Of a stretch of 64,000 nt of DNA, positions 49,507-57,736 are shown piece by piece. Source of the stretch: CAWCQC01 sp963819905 (GTDB lineage Bacteria; Actinomycetota; Thermoleophilia; Gaiellales; Gaiellaceae); NCBI GenBank assembly GCA_963819905.1, contig CAWFXP010000009.1:186001-250000 (forward strand), written 5' to 3'. The position numbers and the translations under genes are program-made. The notes under the pieces were generated by a model, which saw only the letters and a list, made by a program, of their open reading frames with translations, was not told where the DNA came from and did not search any database. Every line of letters starts with the position of its first letter. The stretch's first letter is position 1.

Positions 49507-50925
49507 ATGGCCACCGGAACCGCCGCGGACGTCGTGATGCCCCAGATGGGCGTGTCCGTCTCGGAAGGAACGATCACCAAGTGGCTCAAGTCGGAGGGCG
49601 ATCCGGTCGCCGCCGACGAGCCGCTGCTCGAGATCTCGACCGACAAGGTCGACACCGAGGTGCCCGCGCCCGCGAGCGGCGTTCTCGGGCCGATCCTCGT
49701 GCCCGAGGGCGAGACGGTCGACGTCGGGACGCCGCTGGCGACGATCGTGCCCGCCGGCGCAGAGGCAGCGAGGCACCGACGACACCGGGCCCTCCGCTTC
49801 TGCATCCGAGGCTCCCGCCGAGGAGCCGGCGGCGGAGGCTCCTGCCGAGCCCGAGGCGCGGCCCACGCCCGAGCCGGCTCCGACGCCCTCCGCCGACGAC
49901 AAGGGAAACGGCGGCGGGCGCGCCTTCGTCTCCCCCGTCGTCGCCCGGATCGCGGGCGAGCACGATATCGACGTCTCGCTCGTCGCCGGCACCGGCCGCG
50001 GCGGCCGGGTGACGAAGCGAGACATCCTCGACTTCATCGAGACCTCGGGCGGCAAGCCCGCCGGCGGAGCCGAGCCGGCAAGCGACGCACCGCCTCATCT
50101 CGAGCCGCCGGCGCCCGCCGCCCCCGCACCCCGGCCGACGCCGGCTGCCGCACCTCCGCCCGGCCGCCCCTCGCGCCGGCTGCCCCTGCGCCGGCGGCCG
50201 GTGAGCCCCAGGCGGGAGAGCAGGTCGAGCCGATGAACGCCATGCGCAAGGCGATCGCCGAGCACATGATCCGCTCGATCCAGACCTCGGCTCACGTCAC
50301 GACCGTGTTCGAGATCGACATGGCGCGCGTCGTCGCGATCCGGGAACGGCTGAAGAAGGAGTTCGCGGAGACGCACGACGTGAAGCTCACGTACCTGCCC
50401 TTCATCGTCCGCGCGACGATCGACGCGCTCGCGAAGTGGCCACGGCTGAACGCGGAGCTCCGCGGGGACTCCATCGTGACGAAGAGCGCGGTCAACCTCG
50501 GCGTCGCGGTGGCGCTCGACGACGGCAAGGGCCTGATCGTCCCGGTGATCCGAAACGCCGAGGAGAAGAACCTGCTCGGAATCGCCCGCGCGATCGCCGA
50601 CCTGGCGGAGCGGGCGAGGACGAAGAAGCTCCTTCCCGACGACGTCCAGGGCGGCACGTTCACGATCACGAACCCGGGCGGCTTCGGCGCGATCGCCGGT
50701 ACGCCGATCATCAACCAGCCGCAGGTCGGGATCCTCGACGTCGAGGCGATCGTCAAACGGCCGGTCGTCGTCGCCGACGAGCACGGCAACGACACGATCG
50801 CGATCCGTCCGATGATGAACCTCTGTCTCTCCTACGATCACCGTGTCGTCGACGGCGCGTACGCTGCCCCGTTCATGCGCGACCTGCGCATCAACCTCGA
50901 GACCTGGGACGAGGACGCGTATTAG
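49507..50925 (+). CDS. Dihydrolipoamide acyltransferase E2, with an out-of-frame middle
   Basis: The end-to-end frame (473 codons) is open. Residues 1-85 are a lipoyl domain with the lipoylation Lys in ISTDKVDTEV. The C-terminal catalytic domain is complete, ending LSYDHRVVDGAYAAPFM (active-site HxxxDG). Between about 49770 and 50155 the open frame gives Arg-rich nonsense, whereas the +1 frame encodes an Ala/Pro linker plus a canonical E3-binding domain (FVSPVVARIAGEHDIDVSLV, GRGGRVTKRDILDF). Two compensating indels (near 49770 and 50155) would join all three domains. It transfers acyl groups to CoA. Confidence 0.9.
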   Translation: MATGTAADVVMPQMGVSVSEGTITKWLKSEGDPVAADEPLLEISTDKVDTEVPAPASGVLGPILVPEGETVDVGTPLATIVPAGAEAARHRRHRALRFCIRGSRRGAGGGGSCRARGAAHARAGSDALRRRQGKRRRARLRLPRRRPDRGRARYRRLARRRHRPRRPGDEARHPRLHRDLGRQARRRSRAGKRRTASSRAAGARRPRTPADAGCRTSARPPLAPAAPAPAAGEPQAGEQVEPMNAMRKAIAEHMIRSIQTSAHVTTVFEIDMARVVAIRERLKKEFAETHDVKLTYLPFIVRATIDALAKWPRLNAELRGDSIVTKSAVNLGVAVALDDGKGLIVPVIRNAEEKNLLGIARAIADLAERARTKKLLPDDVQGGTFTITNPGGFGAIAGTPIINQPQVGILDVEAIVKRPVVVADEHGNDTIAIRPMMNLCLSYDHRVVDGAYAAPFMRDLRINLETWDEDAY

Positions 50926-51637
50926 CCGCGGCGCCTACCTTCTGAACCTCGGCGTGACGCCCTACGCCGAGGCGCTCGAGCTCCAGCGCTCGCTGGCCGG
51001 AGCCGTGACGCAGGGTGCGATCCCCGACACGGTGATCCTCCTCGAGCACCCTCCGACGGTCACCCTCGGCCGGCGCACGGACGACGGGGAGCTGCATCTG
51101 CCGGCGGGCGCCGGCGTCGAGGTCGTCGAGACCGACCGGGGCGGCAAGTCGACGTATCACGCTCCGGGTCAGCTCGTCTGCTACCCGATTCTCGACCTCG
51201 ACCGGCACGGCCGCGACGTGCGGAAGTACTGCCGCGACCTCGAGGAGACGGTCATCGTCACCCTCGCCGGCTTCGGCCTGACGGCTGTGCGGATCGACGG
51301 CCTGACCGGCGTCTGGCTCGAGGAGCCGCCGCGCAAGATCGCGTCGCTCGGCGTCCATGTGTCGCGCTGGGTGACGACGCACGGCTTCGCGCTGAACGTC
51401 TCGCTCGATCCGACGCCGTTCACGGAGTGGATCACCGCCTGCGGGCTCGAGGATGCCGCGTTCACGACGATGTCGCTCGAGCTCGGCCGCTCGGTATCCG
51501 TCGACGAGGTGCGTCCGGCCGCGGCAGCAGCGCTTGCGAACGTCTTCGACCTCACGCTCGACGAGCTCCCGGCCGACGACGGCGCGGGTCTCTGGGAGCA
51601 ACCCGTTCATGACAGGATCGCTGCCGGTAGCCGATAG
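50921..51637 (+). CDS. lipB: Octanoyl-[ACP]:protein N-octanoyltransferase (LipB)
   Basis: About 238 aa. Catalytic Cys in ITACGLEDAAFTTMS and Lys in PPRKIASLGVHVSRWVTTHGFALN; the substrate loop TDRGGKSTYHAPGQLVCYPILDL is intact. LipB moves octanoate from ACP to lipoyl domains, here probably of the E2 just upstream. The start is uncertain: GTG 50954 would delete the first strand (AYLLNLG), so ATT 50921, overlapping the E2 stop, is placed instead. CTG 50942 is another option. The 3' end overlaps lipA by 29 nt. Confidence 0.9.
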   Translation: MSRGAYLLNLGVTPYAEALELQRSLAGAVTQGAIPDTVILLEHPPTVTLGRRTDDGELHLPAGAGVEVVETDRGGKSTYHAPGQLVCYPILDLDRHGRDVRKYCRDLEETVIVTLAGFGLTAVRIDGLTGVWLEEPPRKIASLGVHVSRWVTTHGFALNVSLDPTPFTEWITACGLEDAAFTTMSLELGRSVSVDEVRPAAAAALANVFDLTLDELPADDGAGLWEQPVHDRIAAGSR

Positions 51638-52529
51638 ACCCCGCCGCCCGGAGTGGATGAAGGTCCGCGCTCCGAGCCGCGACTCGCGCTTCTACGACGT
51701 GCGGGCGCTCATCCACGGGCAGAGCCTTCATACGATCTGCGAGGAGGCCCGCTGTCCGAACATCGCCGAGTGCTGGGGCCGGGGCACCGCGACCTTCCAG
51801 ATCCTCGGCGAGACCTGCACGCGGGCGTGCCGCTACTGCTACGTGAAATCGGGACGTCCCGAGCATCCACCCGACCCGCTCGAGCCTCTCCGTCTGGCGC
51901 AGACGGCGAGGCAGATGGGGCTCCGCCACGTCGTCGTCACGTCCGTCGATCGCGACGATCTCCCCGATCGAGGCGCCGGACACTTCGCGGCCACCATCCG
52001 CGCCCTGAAGGCGCGCGTGCCCGAGGCATCGGTCGAGGTGCTGACGCCCGACTTTCTCGACGTCGAGGAGGCGGCGCTCCAGACGGTGCTCGCCGAGCGG
52101 CCCGAGGTCTTCAACCACAACATCGAGACCGTCCGCCGGCTGCATCGCCGGATGCGCGGCGCCAAGGTCGACTACGACCGGGCTCTCTGGCTCCTCGCCC
52201 GGGCGAAGGAGATGGCCGGCTACGACGTGCTGACGAAGTCGGGGATCATCGTCGGCCTCGGCGAGACGAACGACGAAGTGCTCGAGACGATGCGCGACCT
52301 TCGCGCCCACGGCGTCGACGTGGTGACCATCGGCCAGTACCTGCAACCCTCGCCGCGCCACGCGCCGATCGACCGCTGGGTGCATCCGGACGAGTTCCGC
52401 TCGTTCCGCGAGGAGGGCGAGAAGATGGGCTTCGGCTCGGTCTTCGCGGGCCCGCTCGTCCGCTCGTCGTACCGCGCCGACGAGCAGCGCCACGCGGCCG
52501 AGACCGGCCGCGGCGCCGTCTCGATGTAG
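51609..52529 (+). CDS. lipA: Lipoyl synthase (LipA)
   Basis: 306 aa from ATG 51609. It has both clusters: auxiliary C44-x4-C49-x5-C55 and radical SAM C70-x3-C74-x2-C77 (CTRACRYC), and the C-terminal RSSYRADE with the Ser that ligates the auxiliary cluster. It inserts two sulfurs into the octanoyl group to make lipoate. LipB and LipA downstream of E2 indicate that lipoylation is coupled to synthesis of the complex. Confidence 0.97.
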   Translation: MTGSLPVADRPRRPEWMKVRAPSRDSRFYDVRALIHGQSLHTICEEARCPNIAECWGRGTATFQILGETCTRACRYCYVKSGRPEHPPDPLEPLRLAQTARQMGLRHVVVTSVDRDDLPDRGAGHFAATIRALKARVPEASVEVLTPDFLDVEEAALQTVLAERPEVFNHNIETVRRLHRRMRGAKVDYDRALWLLARAKEMAGYDVLTKSGIIVGLGETNDEVLETMRDLRAHGVDVVTIGQYLQPSPRHAPIDRWVHPDEFRSFREEGEKMGFGSVFAGPLVRSSYRADEQRHAAETGRGAVSM

Positions 52530-52808
52530 ACACGCGCCCGGGCGGCTGGGCCATCCGTTCGTCGCCGGCTCGCGGCCCCGTTCGTGCCAGAAGCGAACCA
52601 TCTCGTCTACAGGGCAGCGCGCTGATTCCGCTGCGCGCGGCGGTCCGATCAGGCCGGTCGCGGCGGCCCGGGGAGGCCGCTTTGTGTCAACCTCGAATCG
52701 AACCCGCGCCTTCTTCGAGAAGAGATCGGGAGGGGTCTGACCCCATGTCGGGCGCCTCAGACCGAGGGTTCCTGCCCTTCTGCGTTCGGCTCTCGACGGG
52801 GGCGGGCG
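52530..52808. other. Intergenic region lipA-fumC
   Basis: 279 bp between convergent genes. It holds the GCGGCC hairpin (52663-52680) and a 13-bp palindrome GGGGTC-T-GACCCC (52732-52744). I find no convincing gene. Confidence 0.5.
52663..52680 (+). terminator. Terminator-like hairpin after lipA
   Basis: GCGGCCCGGGGAGGCCGC followed by TTTGTGTC. It shares the 17-18-nt sequence found at 36760-36776. It probably ends the dehydrogenase-lipA transcript. Confidence 0.6.
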
Positions 52809-54140
52809 CTAGATCAGGCCGCCGCGCGTCATCGCGCGGTAGTCGAGCGCCTTCTCGAGGACGTCCTCGGCGACGCCCTTGTCGCGGGCGACGTCACGGA
52901 GCGGGCGTCCCGTCGCCACCGCCTCCTTCACGATCTCCGAGGCGAGGTCGTACCCGATGTAGGGGTTCAGCGCGGTCGCCGCGGAGAGCGTCAGCTCCGC
53001 GTACTGAAGGCAACGCTCCCGGTTGGCCTCGATGCCGTCCACGCACTTTTCCGCGAAGACACCTGCGGCGGCGGCGAGCAGCGTGATCGAATCGATCAGA
53101 TTGCGTCCCATGAGCGGCACGAAGACGTTCAGCTCGAAGTGACCCTGCATCGCGCCGGCGATGATCGCGGCGTCGTTGCCGATCACCTGAGCCGCAACCT
53201 GCGTGACGACCTCGGGGATCACCGGGTTGACCTTCCCCGGCATGATCGAGCTGCCCTTTTGGAGCTCCGGCAGGAAGATCTCGGCGAGCCCCGCTCGAGG
53301 TCCCGAGCCCATCAGCCTGATGTCGTTCGCGACCTTCGTGAGCGAGACGGCCACCGTCTTCAGCGCGCCCGACATCTCGACGAGGCCGTCGCGCGCGGCC
53401 TGGGCCTCGAACGGATCGGCCGGCGGGTTGATCGGCAGCCCCGTGTCCCCCGAGAGCCTGGCACGTACTTTCGCGGCAAACTCGGGGTGCGTGTTCAGGC
53501 CGGTTCCGGTGGCGGTACCTCCGAGCGGGATCTGGCCGAGCCGCGGGAGTGCCGCCTCCACCCGCCTGACGCCCTCGCGGACCTGGGCCTCGTAGCCCCT
53601 GAACTCCTGGCCCAGCGTCACCGGGACGGCGTCCATGAGATGGGTGCGACCGGACTTGACGACGTCGTCGAACTCGCTCGCCTTCGCACCGAGCGAGTCG
53701 GCGAGCCGGCGCAGGGCGGGCAGCAGCCCGTGCACCGCCTCGTCGAGCGCGGCCAGGTGAACCGCGGACGGGAAGACGTCGTTCGACGACTGCCCCATGT
53801 TCACGTGATCGTTCGCATGGACGCCCTCGCCCGCGAGGGCGGCGATGACCTCGTTCGCGTTCATGTTCGAGGACGTCCCTGACCCCGTCTGGAAGACGTC
53901 GAGCGGGAACTGGTCGTCGAACTCGCCCGCGGCCACCCGGTCGGCCGCGGCGGCGATCCGCTCCGCGAGAGCCGGGTCGAGAAGCCCGAGCTCGGCGTTC
54001 ACGCGCGCCGAGGCGGCCTTGATGCGCGCCAGCCAGCGCGCGACCTGCGTCGGAATCGGCTCGCCCGAGATGGGGAAGTTGTCGATCGCCTTGCGGGTCT
54101 CGGCGCCCCAGAGCTCGCGCGGCGTGGTCGTTTCGGCCAT
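52809..54140 (-). CDS. fumC: Class II fumarate hydratase (FumC)
   Basis: 443 aa. The signature GSSIMPGKVNPVIPE is intact, with GSGTSSNMNANEVI and TGLNTHPEF. It hydrates fumarate to malate in the citric acid cycle, iron-free. A TAGACT hexamer 7 nt before ATG 54140 (overlapping the fprA stop) gives an independent leaderless start, although it follows fprA by only 10 nt. Confidence 0.96.
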   Translation of the reverse strand: MAETTTPRELWGAETRKAIDNFPISGEPIPTQVARWLARIKAASARVNAELGLLDPALAERIAAAADRVAAGEFDDQFPLDVFQTGSGTSSNMNANEVIAALAGEGVHANDHVNMGQSSNDVFPSAVHLAALDEAVHGLLPALRRLADSLGAKASEFDDVVKSGRTHLMDAVPVTLGQEFRGYEAQVREGVRRVEAALPRLGQIPLGGTATGTGLNTHPEFAAKVRARLSGDTGLPINPPADPFEAQAARDGLVEMSGALKTVAVSLTKVANDIRLMGSGPRAGLAEIFLPELQKGSSIMPGKVNPVIPEVVTQVAAQVIGNDAAIIAGAMQGHFELNVFVPLMGRNLIDSITLLAAAAGVFAEKCVDGIEANRERCLQYAELTLSAATALNPYIGYDLASEIVKEAVATGRPLRDVARDKGVAEDVLEKALDYRAMTRGGLI

Positions 54141-54147
54141 GTCGTCG

Positions 54148-54153
54148 AGTCTA
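54148..54153 (-). promoter_or_regulatory. Leaderless -10 hexamer TAGACT for fumC
   Basis: TAGACT ends 7 nt before ATG 54140 and includes the stop codon TAG of fprA. Confidence 0.55.
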
Positions 54154-55557
54154 CCCGCGCGCTTCCGAGCGCACGCGAGCGGTCTCCTCCGTGTCGGTTC
54201 GGCCCGAGGCGAGGAGCTCGTCCCACCCCAGCAGCTTGACGCGCGGGCGACCCTGCTCGTCCCCGCGCGCGCGTTCGATCGCGTCGATCGCCTCCCAGCC
54301 GCTGTGGCTGACCACGTCGACGCCCCGCTCGGCGAGGGCGGCGTCGACCCGGCCCGCGCTGACGTCCTCGCGTCGTGGCAGAGCGCCCGAGGCGGCGTCC
54401 TCGAGAATCGCCGCGACCGTCTCGGCCGCGTCCTTCTTGTTCGTGCCGATGATCCCGGTGGGACCGCGCTTGATCCAGCCCGCGCAGTAGAGCCCCGGAA
54501 CCTGTTCGCCGCCCGCGTCCAGCACCCGTCCGCCGCGGTTGCTCATCGTCCCGAGCTCCTCGTCGAACGGCACGCCCGGCACGGCCACGCCGCGATAACC
54601 GACGCTCCGGAAGACCGCGCCGCACGGGATCACCTCCGTCTCCCCCGTCGGAACTGCGCGCACGCGGCCGCCTTCGGCGACGAGCTCGTTGCGAACGACC
54701 TCGATTCCCTCCACCCGGTCCTCCCCGAGGATCGCGACCGGAGAGACACGGAAACGAAGCCGCAGCACGCGCCGCTTCCCGCTCGGCCGTCGCGCCGCGT
54801 ACTCCTGCAGGACTGCCAGATTGCGCGCGACCGCGGACTCGGCGAGGGCAGGCTCGCTCGCCGGTTCCAGCTCGAGCTCGGCGGGGTCGACGACGACATC
54901 CGTGTCCGCAAGCTCGCCGAGCTCCACGAGCTCCGGCGTCGTGAACGAGGCCTGCGCGGGCCCGCGGCGGCCGAGCACGACGATCTCCTCGATCCCCGAT
55001 CCGAGGATCGCCTCGATCGCCGCATCGGTCGTGTCGGTCGGTGCGATCTCGGGCTCCGCGAGCGCCAGCATCCGCGCGACGTCGACGGCGACGTTCCCGT
55101 TTCCGACGACCACCGCCCGGCCGCAGGAGAGGTCGAAGGCGAGCTCCTGGAAGTCTGGATGGCCGTTGTACCAGGCGACGAAGGCGGTTGCCGGCCAGGA
55201 GCCGGGGAGATCCTCGCCGGGGATGCCCAGGCGCCGATCCGTCTGGGCGCCGACCGAGTAGACGACCGCGTCGTAGAGCTCCGCCAGCTCCGCGTGCTCG
55301 AGATCGCGTCCTACCTCGACGTTCCCGAGGAACCGGAACCCGGGCCGCTGGGCGGTCTTCTCGAACACTCGGGAGACCGCCTTGATGTTCGGGTGATCGG
55401 GGGCTACGCCGAGGCGGACGAGCCCCCAGGGTGTCGGCAATCGCTCGATCAGGTCGACCTCGATCGGCGTGTCCGCCGCGAGCAGCTGCCCGGCCGCGTA
55501 GAACCCCGCCGGCCCGGAGCCGACGACTGCGATGCGCAGGGGGCGGTCAGCGTTCAC
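54151..55557 (-). CDS. Ferredoxin-NADP reductase, adrenodoxin-reductase type (FprA-like)
   Basis: 468 aa from GTG 55557. FAD motif IAVVGSGPAGFYAAGQLL at the N-terminus, NADP motif VVVGNGNVAVDVARML, and the C-terminal AGWIKRGPTGIIGTNKKDA block match mycobacterial FprA and mitochondrial adrenodoxin reductase. It moves electrons between NADPH and ferredoxin. It would serve ferredoxin-dependent enzymes, for example Fe-S and radical SAM systems; the partner ferredoxin is not in the window. Confidence 0.92.
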   Translation of the reverse strand: MNADRPLRIAVVGSGPAGFYAAGQLLAADTPIEVDLIERLPTPWGLVRLGVAPDHPNIKAVSRVFEKTAQRPGFRFLGNVEVGRDLEHAELAELYDAVVYSVGAQTDRRLGIPGEDLPGSWPATAFVAWYNGHPDFQELAFDLSCGRAVVVGNGNVAVDVARMLALAEPEIAPTDTTDAAIEAILGSGIEEIVVLGRRGPAQASFTTPELVELGELADTDVVVDPAELELEPASEPALAESAVARNLAVLQEYAARRPSGKRRVLRLRFRVSPVAILGEDRVEGIEVVRNELVAEGGRVRAVPTGETEVIPCGAVFRSVGYRGVAVPGVPFDEELGTMSNRGGRVLDAGGEQVPGLYCAGWIKRGPTGIIGTNKKDAAETVAAILEDAASGALPRREDVSAGRVDAALAERGVDVVSHSGWEAIDAIERARGDEQGRPRVKLLGWDELLASGRTDTEETARVRSEARG

Positions 55558-55595
55558 GGACGCCCAATCCTTACGGAAAGTGAAGCGAAGCTCGG

Positions 55596-55994
55596 CTAGT
55601 GGCTGCAGCCCGAGCCGCAGCCGCCACCGTCGCCACCCGCGTACGCGGGCTCACCCTCGACGTCGTCCTTCGCCTGGAACGACGACCCGCAGCCGCACGA
55701 CGCGACGACGTTCGGGTTGTTGATCGCGAACCCGGCCCCCTGAAGAGCGTCCACGAAGTCGATCTCGGCACCCTGGAGGTACGGGGCGCTGTGGGGGTCG
55801 ATCACCACGCGGACGCCGTGGTACTCGGCCTCGTTGTCCCCGTCCTGCGGCCCGCGGTCGAATCCGAGCGCGTACTGGAAACCCGAGCAGCCGCCGCCCT
55901 GGATCGCCACGCGCAGCACCTCCGCCTCGCCGACGGGCTCCTGCGCTGCGAGCTCCTTGAACTTCGTTGCTGCGCTCTGGGTGAGGGTGATCAC
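55596..55994 (-). CDS. A-type Fe-S carrier (ErpA/IscA/HesB-like) with a Cys-rich tail
   Basis: 132 aa from GTG 55994, with AAGGAG Shine-Dalgarno and -10 TAGAAT at 56023-56028. The three conserved cluster-binding Cys are C36 (GGGCSGFQY), C100 and C102 (SCGCGSSF). A non-standard tail GGDGGGCGSGCSH adds Cys126, Cys130 and His132. It carries Fe-S clusters to apoproteins, plausibly complex I and the radical SAM enzymes coded nearby. It is divergent from the nuo operon. Confidence 0.92.
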   Translation of the reverse strand: MITLTQSAATKFKELAAQEPVGEAEVLRVAIQGGGCSGFQYALGFDRGPQDGDNEAEYHGVRVVIDPHSAPYLQGAEIDFVDALQGAGFAINNPNVVASCGCGSSFQAKDDVEGEPAYAGGDGGGCGSGCSH

Positions 55995-56022
55995 GTGGTG
56001 GGTCTCCTTCCGTTCCTGTCCG

Positions 56023-56028
56023 ATTCTA
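56023..56028 (-). promoter_or_regulatory. -10 element TAGAAT for the Fe-S carrier gene
   Basis: TAGAAT, with TTGATC-like -35 about 15 bp upstream, giving a leader of ~20 nt with an AAGGAG ribosome-binding site. Confidence 0.5.
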
Positions 56029-56140
56029 GCAACCCTCCCCGGCGATCAAGAACAGCGTCCCACACGGGAACTTGTAACACCCGTATCAGCCACAACTTCC
56101 CCGCTTAGAGCCTGGTTTTGTCGGCAGTTCGCGAGGTCGC

Positions 56141-56169
56141 TTGTGCCTGTAGCATGCGGGTGTTAGATT
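56141..56169 (+). promoter_or_regulatory. nuo operon promoter
   Basis: -35 TTGTGC (56141-56146) and -10 TAGATT (56164-56169) with a 17-bp spacer. It predicts a ~77-nt leader before nuoA, in contrast with the leaderless genes. Confidence 0.65.
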
Positions 56170-56252
56170 CGCTGGCCGGGCTGGGCAAGGGAGACATACG
56201 GCGTGCGCGTGAACCGGGCAAGACCGCGACACACACGGAAGGCAAGCAGGTA

Positions 56253-56615
56253 GTGCTCGACGCGTACTTCCCCCTCCTCATCTACGGCCTGCTCGCCCTC
56301 CTCATCCCACTGACGCTCGTGACGGCAGCGTACTTCGTCAGCACCAAGCCGCGTCGAAAGGTGAAGGCGCGGACGACCCCGTTCGAGTCGGGCGTGTCGA
56401 CCGGCCCGCCGGCGAAGCAGCGGTTCACCGTGAGCTTCTACCTGACGGCGATGCTGTTCATCGTCTTCGACATCGAGATCGTCTTCCTCTATCCGGTCGC
56501 CGTCGTGCTCGACGCGGTCGGCTGGTTCGCGGTGGCCGAGTTCGGCTTCTTCATCGCCATCCTCGTGCTCGCCTACGTCTACATCTGGAAGAAGGGCGCG
56601 CTCGAGTGGCGGTGA
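56253..56615 (+). CDS. nuoA: NADH-quinone oxidoreductase subunit A (NuoA)
   Basis: 120 aa from GTG 56253; the longer upstream frame spans the promoter and is rejected. Three membrane spans and the motifs FESGVSTGPPAKQRFTVSFYL and LFIVFDIEIVFLYP identify NuoA, a membrane-arm subunit near the quinone site. The stop overlaps nuoB. Confidence 0.94.
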   Translation: MLDAYFPLLIYGLLALLIPLTLVTAAYFVSTKPRRKVKARTTPFESGVSTGPPAKQRFTVSFYLTAMLFIVFDIEIVFLYPVAVVLDAVGWFAVAEFGFFIAILVLAYVYIWKKGALEWR

Positions 56616-57181
56616 AGCGGCTCGCCGATTACGGGCTCTCGTCCGAGCGCGTCCTCATGAAGTCTCGGGCCCCCGGCAAGTTCGAGCGCGAGCTCGGCGA
56701 CCTCGAGAGCCGGCTGGGCCTGACGACCGTCCAGAAGGCGGTGGCCTGGGCCCAGAGCGGATCGATCTGGCCGGACACGTTCGGCCTCGCGTGCTGCGCG
56801 ATCGAGATGATGTCGATCGTCTCCGCGCGCTACGACGTCGCGCGCTTCGGCGCCGAGGTGTTCAGGGCCTCGCCGCGCCAGTCCGACCTCCTGATCGTGT
56901 CGGGTCGTGTCTCCCACAAGATGGCGGCGCCCCTGCGCCAGATCTACGACCAGATGCTCGAGCCGAAGTGGGTCATCGCGATGGGCGCCTGCGCGAGCTC
57001 GGGCGGGATGTTCAACAACTACGCCATCCTCCAGGGCGTCGACCGGATCGTGCCCGTCGACGTCGACGTGCCCGGCTGCCCGCCGCGCCCGGAGGCGTTG
57101 ATCGAGGGGATCAACCGGCTGCAGGAGAAGATCAAGGCCGGCGTGCCACCTGCGTACGAGCTTCGCAAGGTCGCTACGTGA
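56606..57181 (+). CDS. nuoB: NADH-quinone oxidoreductase subunit B (NuoB)
   Basis: 191 aa from GTG 56606. It carries the N2 [4Fe-4S] cluster: the tandem Cys in GLACCAIEMM, MGACASSGGMF and VPGCPPRPEAL. It lies at the peripheral/membrane arm junction and passes electrons to quinone. Its start overlaps nuoA by 10 nt and its stop overlaps nuoC by 4 nt. Confidence 0.97.
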   Translation: MAVKRLADYGLSSERVLMKSRAPGKFERELGDLESRLGLTTVQKAVAWAQSGSIWPDTFGLACCAIEMMSIVSARYDVARFGAEVFRASPRQSDLLIVSGRVSHKMAAPLRQIYDQMLEPKWVIAMGACASSGGMFNNYAILQGVDRIVPVDVDVPGCPPRPEALIEGINRLQEKIKAGVPPAYELRKVAT

Positions 57182-57720
57182 GCTGGGAGCACGTCCCGGG
57201 CTACGTCTCCGAGCGGGAGTCGTTCGGCGAGACGACGGTCACGATCGAGCGCGGGCAGCTCCTGGAGGCCGCGCTGCACATGCGAGACGGGGAGGGGTTC
57301 AACATGCTCTCGGACGTCTCGCCGGCCGACTACCTCGGCTGGGGCGAGGCGGGCGTCGCGGGCTACTGGGGAAGCGTGGCCGGCCGCGACACGAACGAGC
57401 CGGGCTCCTGGGGTCTCGCGAAGACCCCTGCCGCGAAGCCCCGGCGGTTCTCCGTCTCGTACCACCTGCTCGCCATTCCGCGGGCTGACCGGATTCGCCT
57501 GCAGCTTTGGTGCGAGGACGGCGAGCCCGTCCCGAGCGTCGTGCCCGTCTGGCCGACTGCCGACTGGCACGAACGCGAGGCCTTCGACCTGATGGGGATC
57601 GCGTTCGAGGGGCACCCGAACCTCGTCCGCATCCTCATGGAGGACGACTGGGAAGGCCATCCTCTCCGCAAGGACTACCCGATCGGCGGCGAGCCGGTCC
57701 GCTTCTCCGAGGCTGAGTGA
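57178..57720 (+). CDS. nuoC: NADH-quinone oxidoreductase subunit C (NuoC)
   Basis: 180 aa from GTG 57178. The 30-kDa subunit signature ADWHEREAFDLMGIAFEGHPNLVRILMEDDWEGHPLRKDYP is complete. It is a separate gene, not fused to nuoD. It contains an unusually long central loop (about residues 50-85). Confidence 0.95.
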   Translation: MSWEHVPGYVSERESFGETTVTIERGQLLEAALHMRDGEGFNMLSDVSPADYLGWGEAGVAGYWGSVAGRDTNEPGSWGLAKTPAAKPRRFSVSYHLLAIPRADRIRLQLWCEDGEPVPSVVPVWPTADWHEREAFDLMGIAFEGHPNLVRILMEDDWEGHPLRKDYPIGGEPVRFSEAE

Positions 57721-57736
57721 GGGGCCTCGCAGCCTG

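Noticed and set aside
52732..52744. Palindrome GGGGTC-T-GACCCC as an operator
   Set aside because: Such short palindromes are common repeats in GC-rich genomes and no second copy was noticed in the window.
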